Origin: Bondarzewia mesenterica
Lineage: Eukaryota > Basidiomycota > Agaricomycetes > Russulales > Bondarzewiaceae
Length of the DNA: 64,000 nt
Assembly: GCA_004802705.1 (NCBI GenBank)
Contig: SGPL01000011.1
Location: forward strand, 66,595-130,594
Reading direction: 5' to 3'
Shown here: positions 34,544-48,375 of the stretch, one piece after another
Position numbering within the stretch: the stretch's first letter is position 1
How the letters are laid out: each line of letters starts with the position of its first letter
The notes under the pieces: model-generated
Told to the model about the DNA's origin: nothing
What the model saw: only the letters and a program-made list of their open reading frames with translations
The model's database searches: none
Position numbers and translations under genes: made by a program

Positions 34544-37500
34544 CTACATCGTCACAGACGCGTACCCAAAACTCGAGTCCTCCAATCCTCTCGCGACGAG
34601 CATAAACTGCTGTGCTGCGTCGCGCGTCCGTTTTATAGAGCGGGTGCTAGTTATTAAAAAAGTGTCAAGGGATGGATGATGAGGCAACTACGGATAGAAG
34701 AGAGACATGGACTGACCCGAATACGGTTTTGATGAACTTCTCCTTCGCCTCGGGACCCGCCCTCGAGTGCACAAAGTCATCCTACCAATTCAAGATGTGG
34801 GATTGTCTGATTACGACAATCATATCTCATCAGCGGAATAAAAAAGACATACGGAAAAGAGGATCTGCGACATCCAGGCCCTGCTCTCCGCAGGGTACTT
34901 GGCAACGAGCGTGGACAGCACCTCGATCAAGTTCGGTGCCGCAGAGCGAGGTGCGACGCCCGCGAAACCTGCCAATACTGCACGCATAATCGCGGGCCCA
35001 TGCGTCTGCGCGAGGACCGTCCTGGCATCTCCGAGATCGTCGCTCGCGTGTGTGCGGTTGATGAGCGTGCTCTAGTCTGTGCGTGAGTGTGGTGCTGGTT
35101 GGGTTGGGTTCAGAGGATGAGATAAACGAACGAGAAATTTGGCAGCGGCGACGAGCGAGTAGCGTTCTTGAAGAGCGAGTGAGGTGACCGCGCACCGAAT
35201 CAGTGCGTCAAAGGACCCTGGTGCCAGCTGATAGAAGACCGCGACGAAGTGAAACGCGACTTTCTCTACAAAATCGAAAAAATCCTGTACAATATCTGGG
35301 TTCTGAGTCAAATGACCATCGTCAGATTTTCCGCAAGCCACCACCATGATGACGAAGAGACTTGCCGCCTCCATCGCGTTTGGCACACTGAGGAAATTGA
35401 GAGAAGTCTGCACCAGGACGTTCACGACATCCCTGACGATCGCTATTGCTTCGAGACTCGGGACTGCCCGCAGCGCTGTTGGGCGAAGCGACGGTGGATC
35501 CAGTTGGACGACAAGCATATTTGCTAGGGAGAGCCATACGGCCGTCAACTGGCGTTGCGCCGCGCGGCATACGAGCTCGAGCAGCGGGGCAGGCGGAAGA
35601 GATATTAGGCTCGCGTCAGCGGGAAGGGCTGTAATAGATTTGAACAAGTCACTCAGTGCCTGAGTATGCGAAAAAACCAACATGAGCTTGAGCAGACGAA
35701 CGATACGCCAGATTCAAACGTACGTCGCTCGTTCCGGCGTCCGTGGACCATAATTCTACAATGGCACTGACAGCATTCAGGATTTCTTCCCGCAGCCGTA
35801 CGGCTCGGGAGTCTTCCCTTGCATGCTGCATCTTCTCTGTTTCTTCCACCATCGATGCGTCCTCAAGCGTCAGAACATCGGCAGTGCGTGTCAGTCCCTT
35901 TGCGACGCTTGCGAGGGTATGAAGTTGGTGAATTGCCAGGATGCGGGCCTCCTCTGGGAGCTAAGGAGTCAAAATCAACTCGAATGTACTGCACATGAGA
36001 GATCAATGATACGCACACGGTTCGAGGATTGCAGCGCTTCCACCAAATTGGCAACGACAGGGATGATGATTGCCTAACACAATTGTTAGTCAGGAACCAG
36101 GGTAAGCCAGTTATGTCCATACCTCTACGGGCGGGATTCCTTCCTGCGCCGGCAAAGCCTGAATTACACTGGCAATCGACTGCAGCACCTTCGCCTTTTC
36201 AGTGTCAGGTACCCCAACCAACCCTGCATGCAGCTCTCCAAAGGCACCAATATGTGGTGCCAGAGCAGTACGATTGGCGTCGCATAGATCTCGCAGCGCA
36301 TTTGCGGCTGACAGACATAGGGAAGGTTCGGGGAGTGCGGCCACAACGTACGTGATGACGGACATGAGGAGGTTCGTAGTAGGTGGCAAGCTGGTGAACC
36401 ATGATGAATACGACCCTGCGTTTGATTATAAGATGAATGGTCGAGATCACTAATGGTTCATGCGATTGGCATACCGATGACACCAAGAGTAGTTCTCCGG
36501 ACCCTGTTGTTCCCAGTCGTTGGTAGCCGCCCGAGGATCTCGGGACTGAAGAGACGAGAGAGATGGGCATTTGGATCTTGGGGGACAGGCTCTTGTATGG
36601 ACATGATACAATGGAGCGTCGCCTCAATTTCCTGAACAAAGCATATTTAAGTCTGATGCCGAAAACCCCAAGGACTAGAAGACACTTTACCTCCCACCCG
36701 TTCACCTCCTCGCCCTTTGAAAGGCGATCGACGATATCATTCACGTAGTACGCGAGCATGTCGTCTCGTAGTACATAGTATCTTCAGTGGAGATGTGAGA
36801 GATGAGTTGGGCGGGCAAGATGACGTAGACTTACGCATTGATTAGCGTGTCCCCAACGTCCCGCCGGTACCTGTATGCGGCAAGAAGTCAGATGCACTCA
36901 CTAGCAACGCACCAAAGGTCACTTACGCCAAGAACTTGTCAATTTGATCTGGACGGAAAGGACCGTCAGCAAATCGTACACACGACCTTCGCAGTCACTA
37001 TTAGAATCCTACCTTTAGCCCATCGACTACCAGAGCCTGGCCACTTCACCTTCCTCCGCAGGGCCGAGACCAACTCAGCATACACTGCACGCGCCACATC
37101 CCACAACTCCTTCTCCTTGACTTCATCTCGTTTCTCGCCATCCTCGCTCTCTGGGATGTCGACGCTCCACAAGGCCTCCTGAAACAGGTACCAAAAATCC
37201 AGCGTCATCTCGCTCTCTTCCTCATCCACGCCGTAGTACCCCGGCAAGGACGTGAAGGAGAGCAGCAGTCTCAGGAATGTTTGCACGAGCTGTCCCTTCG
37301 TCGGCATCTCGCCGGAGAGGGAGACGGAGACCGGGACGAATGCCGGCTGGACCTTGTCATGAGACGCAATATTTTCGGCGAGGTAATCCGACGAGTGGTC
37401 TCCAAGCCCAGTGAGGAGCTTGCACAGAGCGTTACCTATCTCGTCGACGGTGCCGTCCTTCATCACCTCGCCCACAATGCCTGTTCCCCACTGGGCGAAC

Positions 37501-39111
37501 CAAAGTAACAGAGGCTCCGTGAGCGTCCGCGGGGCCGCGCCGGAAGATAGGACAGAGGTGGAGAGAATGGAAAGGAATGCGGATGTCGCGGGCAAGAAGT
37601 GGGCTAAGGAGGCTGGGTTGAGGACGCCAAAAAGCGGCTGTATCAGCGGCGTGAGGTCACTATAACGGGGTGTTAACGAGAAATATGAAGAAGAATAAAG
37701 AGACTAACTTTGCGCGGAAGATGTGCATCCAAGCTTCGAAACACTTCATTGCAGAATCGAATTGCTTTGTCGTCGAGGCGCCTCGTGAGGTGAGAGAGAC
37801 ATTGATGGCTTGCGTCACCATCGGGACCGCATCCAACAGAGTTTGCTGCATCTGCGACCTTGAAAAGAAATCGTTCATTATCTACGCAAACGAGTAATTA
37901 TCGATTCCTCACTTTTTGGGTGCTAGTAAATCAGCACCAGAGATCTCCTCAGCCGCGATCTCCAAAAAAGTCCAATATATGCTCTGTCGAGACGCCGCGA
38001 CTGGACAGCGATGTGACCGTGGCCAGAATCCAGTCCGGCCACTGGCTGGGCTCAGTTGGTGAGAGCTTGAGGGCGAGCGAAGAGAGCTGGCGGGGTGGAA
38101 GGAGAGTGGGTAGGCGAAATCTTCAGCGATCCGTATGAAGAGAGTGACGCACGGAGACGAAGAGCTTCCGCAGGATGACTTTGCTGCGTCCGGTAACGAT
38201 AGATTTGCCAGTAACGTCGAGCAGGAGCTCTTTCAGCTGCACTGCATGGTCTTTGGGGAAGTTTTGCCTATAAGAAATAAGCACAATAAAGAGATGTTAC
38301 TGTCAGCGACCGGCAAAATCATGGATACCGAGTCATCTTCGTTCTCTCAAGCAGGCAAGGGAAAATGATACGAGATGACTTGCGTCGTGCAGCCAGTGAT
38401 TGCGTAAGCTTAGAACCACTAGCATCACGCCCCAGACAACAAAAGATGCAGGAGAGTGCGGTTCCTGTCCAAGTATATTGCGTTTTTGACATCAGGAGTC
38501 ATGATTGCAACAACGAAGACGACGCTTCTTTCCAGTGGGCTGTGAAGGCGGACTAGCATGATCTCGAGATTCGAGATTCAAGACAAGACACCTAAGTTCA
38601 AGAAAAGAAGGGTTGTTGAAATTAAGACCAACCAGTGAGCGAAACGGGATAGAGTCGACAAAGGAGGCTGGGACCGAGGCAAGATTGCAGGCAAACAAAG
38701 ATCACAGGTGGAGAGATGAGCCCGTGAATTGGTGTTATCGAGGAAAGACGTCGAACTATTCGAAGATGACACGGCTGAAAAATGACGTACCAATCTCTCG
38801 CAATCTTCACCTGGGCTGTATGCGCGCCAAAGAATTGTACGTTCGGGTCCTCGTGCTCAAGAAAGGGCACTACAAGACCCCACGCCTCCCATTTTTTCTG
38901 GAGTTCAAAGAGATCCTGCTGCAATCGCCGCTGGCCCTCGGGTGAGACGGGTTTTGCGGGGGAGGGAGTATAGGATTGTTGGATGAGCTGCGTGGCAACT
39001 CGTGTCAGGTTTTTGTGTTTTGCTCATATATAAAAAGACATTAGAGGGGGAGCATACTTGCGCTGCCTGGTAGACGTCTGATGAGGAAAGGATTGGCAGG
39101 AAGGTAGACAT
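34544..39111 (-). CDS. Importin-13-type karyopherin beta (Kap122/Pdr6 family)
   Basis: This large gene has many short introns. It starts MSTFLPILSSSDVYQAAQ and ends FGYASVTM. It is built of HEAT repeats. The N-terminal exportin-1/importin-beta-type segment (LQQDLFELQKKWEAWG, then DPNVQFFGAHTAQVKIARDW) is where RanGTP binds in the family. Central blocks such as FLAYRRDVGDTLINAYYVLR with MLAYYVNDIV, and later LPEPSLCLSAANALRDLC with IQALPAQEGIPPVE, match importin-13/transportin-3-like proteins. Such receptors carry cargo through the nuclear pore: import for most cargoes, export for a few. The last exon encodes AAQQFMLVARGLEDSSF. I see no frame break. The choice between importin-13 and Kap122 naming is a matter of orthology that I cannot settle by eye; cargo is unknown. 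Confidence 0.82.
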
Positions 39112-40566
39112 GCTCTGGACGAGTACTGTATGGACACTATAAGCCACTATCCGCATCAAGGGACGAATACAAGACACACAAAAAAAATTGGACGGATGGA
39201 GATACGTGCAATAGGTAAAGAGTGGACAGTGATCTGGTGAACTTGCGATTCGCTGGTTTTAATGTCTGGATACAAGGGCGTGGAGGAGATATGGTCGAGC
39301 GTCTGGATGAGCGCGCCAGACTCGAATCAATCTGGTCGCGATCACGTGCTGGTCTTCATATGTACCATGTCACGATTAAGCGTTTCTTCAAGCCTCTGAC
39401 TCTCTGAGGCTCTCTGAGGATCAACTACCAGCTACCACCGGTCGGACGTATACAGCGACAGTCAATCAAGACAAAGAAACCAGACCAGTAGGATCCTATT
39501 AGGCTTGACCTCGAGATTGAGGCCTGAAGCATCCAAGGTATGTGTGACCCAGGTCGTAACGTTTGCGTTTAGACGTTCTCCACATCTAATCAGATCCAAA
39601 TCACGAAAACTTGCGCCGACGCCGTCGTTGGGCTTCCCGCTGTCCTTCGTCTGTATGATAATGTCAAGCAGAGGCCCACAGCACCTGCAAACGACAATCT
39701 ATCTGTTACGATGGTTCGGCTGATCTGTTGATTCCCACGTGCGGAACTGTTAGGGAACTGTCAATTGCAACAACAATACATATGTGCTTATGTCCCACAA
39801 GTCGACGATTTGGCTCGAGCCTCACACACATAGGGACGTGTTGTCCTCGTCCTCGCTTCCGTTATCGGGAGCCTTGCTCTATGTAGGTTAGGACAGGCAT
39901 GAGGTACGACGATGTCGGCGTTTCTTTCACGTTTCACGTTTCAAATTCATTATGTCTTGTGATTTTCGTCATTCGGCCATGCTCTTGGCCCACTGGCCCA
40001 ATGGGGTGCAAGTTACTAGCTTCGTTCGGCTCAATTCTACTGAGCCTGCGCTCTCCCTCGCTCTCCTCGAATGTGTGTAGGTGTGTGTTCGAATCGAAGG
40101 TCGAAGGGCGGCAGCGTTGTAGACCTCTTCGCCTGCCCCACACCACTACAAATTGGAGGGCCTGGACAGGTCGAAAGGTGGGGTTTCCGTCATCCGAGAA
40201 AATCATTTACGAGATGATCTTGAGTGGGCGATGGGCTGGACCAGCATAAGTAGTTGTACTTAGAGGACGCAATGGGCACAGTTTGAAAGCAGCAAAGCGT
40301 ATCATCGCGCTGGACAACGTCAGGCGAAGAGAGAGAAAATTGGGGGCGATGCGGGGGTAAACGGGCGGGGACGAATATCGTGATTTGTGCCAGTGTTGTT
40401 CCGTTGAGCCGACAATGCCGACGAGCAAAAACGCGGAATTGTGATTGGCTCGTAGACAGCTCCGAGGAACCAAATAAAAGGACAAACAGAGGTCGTTTCC
40501 CGACGCAACGTTTTCTTCCCCTTTTCCCCAACGTCACCACCATTGTAGTCGTCGTCGTTGCCGACG
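39112..40566. other. Divergent intergenic region between importin and aconitase
   Basis: This serves two diverging promoters. An AT-rich aaataaaag lies about 95 nt before the aconitase ATG and a CT-rich leader follows it. No gene or repeat is supported in the 1.4 kb. Confidence 0.5.
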
Positions 40567-43356
40567 ATGCTCAACCTCACCTGCCGCTCCGCCAAAGCAT
40601 GGCGCTCGGTACAGCGCATGGCCGCTGGTATGGCAACTGCCGTTGAAGGCAAGATTGGCGATACCAAAGTCCCTATGTCTCTCCTCGAAAAGGGCGCATA
40701 CATTAACTACCAGCGCATCGAGGACAACTTGGTCGTTGTTCGCGAAAGGTATTGAGTATCCTCTACGACGAACACACATTTTTCTCATCTGCCTTCGTCA
40801 AGGCTGCAACGCCCCCTGACGCTGTCCGAGAAGATCCTTTACGGACATCTCGACGACCCCCATAACCAGGACATCACTCGTGGTGTCAGCTACCTCAAGC
40901 TTCGTCCCGACGTAAGATATACGATCTCTTTGCTGTCCCTTTACTGAGATCTGCCCGTTTTGCAGCGAGTTGCTTGCCAGGATGCAACTGCGCAGGTGCG
41001 TTATCACATCCGACTTTCCCCTTACGATGACATTGACGTCATCGTCCAATTCAGATGGCGCTCATGCAATTCATGTCTGCTGGGATGGACACCGCCGCCG
41101 TCCCTACGACCGTTCACTGCGACCACTTGATTGAGGCTCAAGTCGGCGGCGTGAAAGATTTGGAGCGTGCTAAGAACATCAACAAGGAGGTTTACGACTT
41201 TTTGGCAACGGCTACCGCAAAAGTAAGTATCCGATCTCCTATCGTCCGAGTGGTACCTTACTTTCGGCGATAGTACGGCCTTGGTTTCTGGAGACCTGGC
41301 TCTGGCATCATCCATCAAATTATCCTCGAAAACTATGCATTCCCCGGTGGTCTCATGATCGGTACTGATTCGCATACCCCTAACGCGGGCGGTTTGGGCA
41401 TGATTGCTTGCGGTGTTGGAGGCGCTGATGCGGTTGACGTTATGGCCGATCTTCCTTGGGAGCTCAAGTGCCCCAAGGTCATCGGTGTTAACTTGACTGG
41501 CAAGATTAGTGGTTGGACCACTCCCAAGGGTGTGTATTGCTCGTGTCATCTCTTTCAGTGTCTGACTGTTCTGTGCAGATGTTATTCTCAAGGTTGCTGG
41601 TATCCTCACTGTCAAGGGTGGTACTGGTGCCATTGTCGAGTACAAGGGCTCTGGTGTCGAGAGCCTTTCTTGCACCGGTATGGCTACGATCTGCAACATG
41701 GGTGCTGAGATTGGCGCGACGACGTCATTGTTCCCCTTCAACCATCGCATGGTCGACTACCTCAAGGCCACTAAGCGTCCGGAGATTGCTGCCTACGCTC
41801 AACGATTCTCTCACAACTTGAAGGCTGACGAGGGTGCCGACTACGACCAGGTCGTTGAAATCAACCTCTCCGAGCTCGAGCCTCACATCAATGGCCCCTT
41901 CACCCCCGACTTGGCGACCCCTATCTCGAAGTTTAAGGATGCGGTTACCAAGAACAACTGGCCCGCTGAACTTAAGGTCGCTCTCATCGGCTCGTGCACC
42001 AATTCGTCGTACGAGGACATGTCGCGCTCGGCTTCGATCGCTCGTGAGGCTTCTGAGCACGGTTTGTCGACCAAGAGCAAGTTCACGATCACTCCCGGTT
42101 CCGAGCAGGTTCGCGCTACCATTGAGCGTGACGGTCAGATTGCTGCGTTCGAGAAGACTGGTGGTCTCGTCCTTGCCAACGCTTGCGGTCCGTGCATCGG
42201 TCAGTGGGACAGGAAGGACGTTAAGATGGGCGAGAAGAACTCCAGTGAGTATTCTACCATGGTGCTGTTCGTCAACCTCTAATGCGCATGTAGTCATCAC
42301 CTCGTACAACCGTAACTTCACTGGTCGCAACGACGCTAACCCCGCTACCCACGCTTTCGTCGCCTCCCCCGATATTGTCACTGCCATGGCCTTCGCTGGC
42401 GACCTCCGCTTTAACCCCCTCACGGACACCCTCATTGGCTCTGACGGCAAGCCTTTCAAGTTCACCGATCCTTCCGGCAACGAGCTCCCCCCCCGCGGCT
42501 ACGACCCTGGTCAGGACACCTTCCAGCCCCCTCCCACCGATCGTGTCTCCGTCCAAGTTGCTGTCGACCCCAAGAGCGAGCGTCTCCAGTTGCTCAAGCC
42601 TTTTGCTCCCTGGGATGGCAAAAACCCCCGAGAACCTCCCCATTCTTATCAAGGTCAAGGGCAAGTGCACGACTGATCACATCTCTGCTGGTGGACCTTG
42701 GCTCAAGTACCGTGGACACTTGGAGAACATCTCCCGTGAGTTTCATTTCCCAATTATTTCAGAGCGATGAACGCTCATGTGTTCAACAGAGAACTGCTTG
42801 ATTGGTGCCATCAACGCGGAGAACAACGAGGCTAACAAAGTCAAGAACCAAGTCACTGGCGAGTACGGCGCAGTTCCCCAAACTGCTGCTTACTACCGCG
42901 ACCATGGCATCAAGTGGGTTGTCGTTGGTGACCACAACTACGGTGAAGGTTCCTCCCGCGAGCATGCTGCCCTCGAGCCCCGTTTCCTCGGCGGTCTGGC
43001 TATCATCGTCCGCTCGTTCGCCCGTATCCACGAGACCAACTTGAAGAAGCAGGGTATGCTCGCATTGACGTTCGTCAACCCCGAAGATTACGAGAAGGTC
43101 AAGCCCAACGACAAGGTTGACATTCTCGGCCTGGAGAGTTTTGCTCCCGGCGAGAACTTGACCTTGCTGTTGAGGCACGAGGATGGCTCGAAGGAGGAGG
43201 TACCGCTCGCTCACTCGTTCAACGAGGGCCAGATTGCGTGGTTCAAGGCCGGGTCTGCGCTTAACTTGGTACGTCTTGCTTGTCCCTATTCAAGTAGAAC
43301 GTTTGGTAGCTAATCGTTGTTGACAGATGGCTGCCAAGGCTAAGGCCCGCCAGTAA
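40567..43356 (+). CDS. ACO1: Aconitate hydratase, mitochondrial (aconitase)
   Basis: This enzyme isomerises citrate to isocitrate in the TCA cycle. It begins with a basic mitochondrial targeting sequence ([21 protein letters not shown]) and ends MAAKAKARQ after a small last exon. The three [4Fe-4S] ligands are visible: Cys in [12 protein letters not shown] (about 41990-42020) and the pair in [12 protein letters not shown] (about 42178-42210). Substrate-binding blocks [21 protein letters not shown] and [19 protein letters not shown] are intact. Most introns lie in the 5' third. One problem: in the exon at 42291-42735 the frame shifts by one base within aaaaaccccc at 42620-42629. Upstream reads [11 protein letters not shown]; downstream, in another frame, [19 protein letters not shown]. 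One base fewer would give the conserved sequence, so an assembly error is likelier than a broken gene. Confidence 0.93.
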
Positions 43357-45695
43357 ATGGATCGGTACACGATCGCTTCGCTCTCGCTAACCTTTATCGT
43401 AACCTATCCCTCCCTACTTACTGCGATGGCGAGACGACGATGATTCTGAGCCATGTCCAACAATACAAATAGACGTAGTGCGCGTGCGCCGCTCGTCCAA
43501 AGGCGGGCGGGTTTAACGCACGTGCCTTTGGTCGCTACTGTTTGACATACATTACGTTCCTCTTGTTTTGTATCGGATGTTCGGTTTCGCTTGGTTCATT
43601 CTCGTGTTTTTTCCCAATCAATATCATGACAGAGAGCTATAATTTTATCAATGAGTGAGCAGGGTGTAATTCGGAGTACCAAATCCGCGATATTCGAAGT
43701 TCGACGTTCAGTTCAGTACTGAAAGATCCGATGTTGACACAACTGTTTTGCCATGCTTTTCTCTACCCCATGCCCCATGCGATGTGTTGCTTCGAGATGA
43801 AGACCGGGCTCGATTTTTTTCGAGAACTAGAGAAAGCACTGCTCTTCAAGATCGTCTATTGTCTCTTCTGTATGAGGATGATTCAGAAGGACTTGTGGAG
43901 CGCCATGAAAAATTCTGATCGATGGAGAACTTGAACAAAAGAGCAGCATTCCTTGATTGACTACTTACTCTGTTAACGGGTCAGGAAACGCTTCTAGAAT
44001 TTCACCCAAATGGCAAGGTCCGCCTTCCCTGCGCGTCACGGGGTTGCAGTCGAGCTAGTGACCCAGCAGACTACGAAAATATGTAGAGAAGTTGATCAGC
44101 TATCGGGTTCAGGAGTAGATATACCTTTATCTTTTGCAGGTTCTCCTGCATGTCTTCGATACGGGTTAACCTTGGCAGGGGCGACATTACCGTTGAAAGC
44201 GATAAACGACTAGGCATCAGATATACTTACTTAAGCCTATCTGGCGGGTTGGCACGGAATAATGGCGAAGTGTATACTCGCACGTCACAGGTTTGAAACG
44301 GGCCTCACTGATTCGTCCAGCTAGATCATCGAGATGAGAAAGGATGTTTCGGACGCGGTGGGAATCAGTCGTGGGTTTTTGGAGTTTCAAGAGCCATCGG
44401 GAGAGGGAGATGGGGCGGGCACTAAGGCTGACAGGCAGGCAATGAGGTGAGATGTTTGAAGTGGCGACGAAAGTAAGCAACAATGGGCTCACACGGTTGA
44501 TAGGATTATATCTAGAGTAAAAACTGGTATTTGGAGACCTTTCGTTCAGACTCACACGAATACTTGGGAGAAAATGGAAGAGGTATGTTTCTCAGCAGCC
44601 GTTTAGTTGAGCGAGTGACATGAAGCATACATACTTGCGGCACGCGCCTGTCAGGGAGACTACTAAAGGGAGACTCACCTTCTGAAATCAAAACGTTGCA
44701 TTACAGCTTGTGGCGCGCAGGTTTCTACCTGAGTGGAGTCTGACTCCACTTCGAAACGCTCACCTCCTATGACAATTTCTCGACAGAACCGGGGGGCGAG
44801 TATGGGTCTGAAATACTAAGCCTTGGTCTCCTAGCCGTACTTTCCATCACTTGCGTTGGTGAGGGTGAGGAATGTTAGGGTTGTGAGGAGTGATTGTGGG
44901 GCACCATCAGGTGGCCCGCCTCTGCGGCTGGCACTTCCATTCCACGAGTAGGCAGGCGCTGCTGTCTCTTCCTGTCGGTGATCCTGAGCATTGGGAAGAA
45001 TCCGTATGCCACTTACTAAGTTACTTCAAGTGCAATAGCCCAGTGATTGCATCCTAATGATGTTGGCTGCCAACGGCCTTGTCGGCGGTGGAGTCAGTGG
45101 TGAGTAGAGGTATGGTGAACCGCGGAGGCTAGTTCTCATCTGAACCTAACTTCATCGACAAAATGTGGTGGACACGTTTCGCTTGCATTTATAGAAGCGG
45201 TGACAGTAGCCCCAGTTCACTTTGCCGAGGAATAGATGTTTGGAGGCAAGCGGTGACAAGACTCGCGGAGTCGTATGCTGAAACTCCGATTGCAGTACGT
45301 TGTCCAGCTTGGGCTATCGTCAAAGTTGTTTAAATGCGTTTACAACGACAGTGGAATGTTCTAATGGTCGCCTTTCGCGACCTGAGGGGAGTCAAATTCA
45401 TTGCAGGACCTTTTGTTGGGTGCTGACCGTTATGTGTTCCAAACCTCGAAAGATAAGTCAGGGCGCCGATACGTACTCACACAGATCTCGTGCTTTGATA
45501 ACGCCGCTCGCACTGATTGGCAACCCCGGCTTCTACTGCTTTCCTGCCGTCTGTGCGTCAGTGTTCTCAACCGTGCCTTCAGCAAATGTTTACCTTAATC
45601 GGGCACACGGTGGGGCGCTGAGCCTTTTAACCCTTATCAAGCAGGCTGTCGCCTTACCTCTCATCCCCCCCCTTCTTGCATGTTTCCCTAGAGCC
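43357..45695. other. Intergenic region, no supported gene
   Basis: Long spacer with short frames only. A minus-strand frame at 44217-44555 (containing ILSHLDDLAGRISEARF) reads partly like protein, but I find no start context, family or splice partners. A perfect 9-bp inverted repeat is at 44732-44750. The last 200-300 nt are presumably the permease promoter. Confidence 0.45.
44732..44750. repeat. Perfect 9-bp palindrome with 1-nt centre
   Basis: The sequence agtggagtc-t-gactccact is a perfect inverted repeat. It could be a dimeric transcription factor site or chance; no adjacent gene start supports either reading. Confidence 0.6.
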
Positions 45696-48375
45696 ATGTT
45701 GGATAAACAGCCCTCTGTCGAGACAACCGATGTCGATGCGCTTGCCAGTGAGCGACTGCAGCAGATGGGGTACAAGCCTGAGTTGTCCAGGGTACGTGGA
45801 GCTGATACAGGGTCATGACACGCGGCACATCCAACGGTATACGCTTTCTAGTCTCGTGGGCTGTTCCACATTTTGTTCAGTAAGGATCAACGCTTTCTTC
45901 GCGTTTTACTCGCCTACTCATACAGCTGATCTTTTCAGTGACGCTCGGTCAGTCCTTGGATTACTATTCGCTCGCCAATGGCCGCTTATCCTCATTGAGA
46001 ACAGCTATCATGGCCGTTCGTAAGAGCGTATCTCATAGTCTCGGAAGAAAAACAGATGTAACATCCTTGCAGCGTACGGTCTTTCCGCTCCTATCGCAAC
46101 ATCTCTAATTGGCGGCGGTCCAGCGACCATGATCTGGGGGTACGTTTACTGCTCGTATCTTTACCATCTTGTTCCGAATCTCTATTCACAGATGGATATT
46201 TGTCTCCCTCATCACACTATCCCTTGCTCTGTCTCTCGCGGAAATTTGCTCGCATTATCCGACCTCCGCCGGCGCCTACTACTGGACGTTCCGCCTCGCG
46301 TCGCCACGGACACGTGTCGTACTTTCGTGGATTAACGGTTGGATGACGTGCGCGCTTCCTTTACTCGGCGCCGATTCTCGTGATTGATCCATATGTATCA
46401 TCAGCGTCGTTGGCGTGTGGACGATAGCACTGAGCGTGAATTTCGGTGGGTAGGCAAAGTGTGCATTGGAAACACATTGCTCATTTTTAGTTGTGGGAAA
46501 CAGGAACTGGACAACTAATTGTTGCAGGTGCTGGTATATTTCATCCTGAGTGGGTTGCGACAGCATGGCAGACATGTAAGTCTACCCATGTTGCTTGTGT
46601 TTTGATGTTCACCTATGTCGCTTATCATTGTTAGATCTCATCTTCCTTGCGGTCACGGCCGTTTCAAGCATTGTTTGCATCTTTTTCAACCGACTTCTGC
46701 CCCTCATCGACGTAAGATTGATGATCATTTTTTTCTGGTGTACAGCATATATACCGTCTTCTTTGTTTAGATCATATGCGCCTATTGGACTGGATTAGGT
46801 ATATTTAGTGAGTCGTGCAATCGAATATGCCCTATTTTATCTGTTTAACTACATTGTCTATGTAGTCATCTTAATCTGTACATCAGCGAAGGCCGCTGCT
46901 GGCCGTCACTCGGCTGCCTATGCATTAGGTCATTTTGACCCGTCCGCATCTGGTTGGGTTCCTGGTACGTTTAATCTTTCCTTATGTATTGAAATCTTGG
47001 ATGTAAAAGTTAAGTACACCGATACAGGGTGGACTTTCTTCATTGGCCTATTACCGGTATGCATCATTTGTGAACTATCTAACATACCAACTGATTATCG
47101 TCAATCCATCTGACAGCCTGGTATGCGTGGTCGGAACAATGCACAGAATCGGACGCACACTCACATCATCCCTTTCCAGCGTACACATTTTCTGCGATAG
47201 GCATGGGTGAGTACAATGTTGGCATAAGCGAGCAATACATATTCACCTGTCGTCAACTGTGGGTAGTGGCGAGCATGGCAGAGGAGGTGCACAACCCGGC
47301 CGTGCAGCTACCTAAAGCTATCGTCTGGTCTATTCCAATAGGCGCGATATCCGGCTTGATTTTCTTGCTTCCGCTCGTGTTTACGCTCCCGGACGTTGAA
47401 ACTCTGCTTGCAGGTGAGTAGTCTCATATAAGACTGTGAAGCTGATATTTATTAGGGGCTGTTTTCAGTGTCATCCGGCCAGCCAATCGGTGTCATGTTC
47501 CAGCTGATTATGGGCTCGAAGGGTGGAGGATTCGGGATGGTGAGTCACCCTGGCCCAGATCTAGACCTAGATAAAAACTTACGGATTTTTTCAGTGGTTC
47601 ATCAGTGCGTTACTCACCATGCTCACTATCCGCTCGTTAATACAACATCATTATCTACGCATTGACAGTCTTTGGAATTGGAATGTTCTGCGCCGTCTCC
47701 ATCTCCTGTGCTGCCTCTCGCGCGACCTGGTCCTTCGCGCGAGACAATGCGTTACCCTTCTCCCAAACCTTTGCGCGCGTCACCGCTGCACCCTTCTCCA
47801 GAGCCTCGGACCCACTGCCCCTGAACGCCTTCCTCCTTTCGACGATCGTCCAAGTCCTCCTCGGGCTCATCTACCTCGGCTCTTCAGCAGCATTTAACGC
47901 CTTTGTCGGCGTCGCCGTCATTTGCCTGGGCGCGTCATATGCCATGCCAGTTGCGGTTTCGCTCGCAGACCGACGGCGGGCGCTCAAGAGCAGGAACGCT
48001 CCGTTCGGGCTCGGGCGCTGGGGCACGGTCGTCAACGCAATTGCCGTGCTGTGGATCGCATTCGCGATTGTGTTGTTCTGTATGCCGGCGGCCTTGCCAG
48101 TGACGAAGGTCTCAATGAGTGTGTTTCCGTGTCGTCACTTCCATAGATCTGCCTGTTTTCGGTTGGGCTGACATCCCACCCTCAGATTATGCTTCGGTCG
48201 TATTCGTTGGCTTCGCGCTCTTCAGTGCCGTTTGGTACTATATCGGTAAGTCACGTATTCTTGGAAGTTCCTGTCTTGTGTGGCTAAGATTCAACCTCAC
48301 TCAGATGGAAGGCACCATTACGTGGGCCCGCCGTTCCCCCACGAAGACGCTGGATTTATGGAGAAAGAGGGCTAA
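45696..48375 (+). CDS. APC-family amino-acid permease (GABA/choline transporter type)
   Basis: An integral membrane transporter with about 12 predicted segments, encoded in a dozen or more exons. The cytosolic N-terminus MLDKQPSVETTDVDALASERL leads to the signature segment YGLSAPIATSLIGGGPATMIWG (about 46077-46140). LSLAEICSHYPTSAGAYYW follows, a conserved block of the fungal GABA permease/Hnm1 group (TC 2.A.3.4). Later come VASMAEEVHNPAVQLPKAIVW, NAFLLSTIVQVLLGLIYLG and the loop RNAPFGLGRWG. The protein ends GPPFPHEDAGFMEKEG. Members import GABA, choline or other amino compounds across the plasma membrane. The substrate cannot be told from sequence. The frame is intact through the introns I traced, including the donor at about 46344. 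Confidence 0.87.

Noticed and set aside
41022..42480. Two long minus-strand open frames (about 240-250 codons)
   Set aside because: They are exact antisense shadows of aconitase exons, caused by its codon bias.
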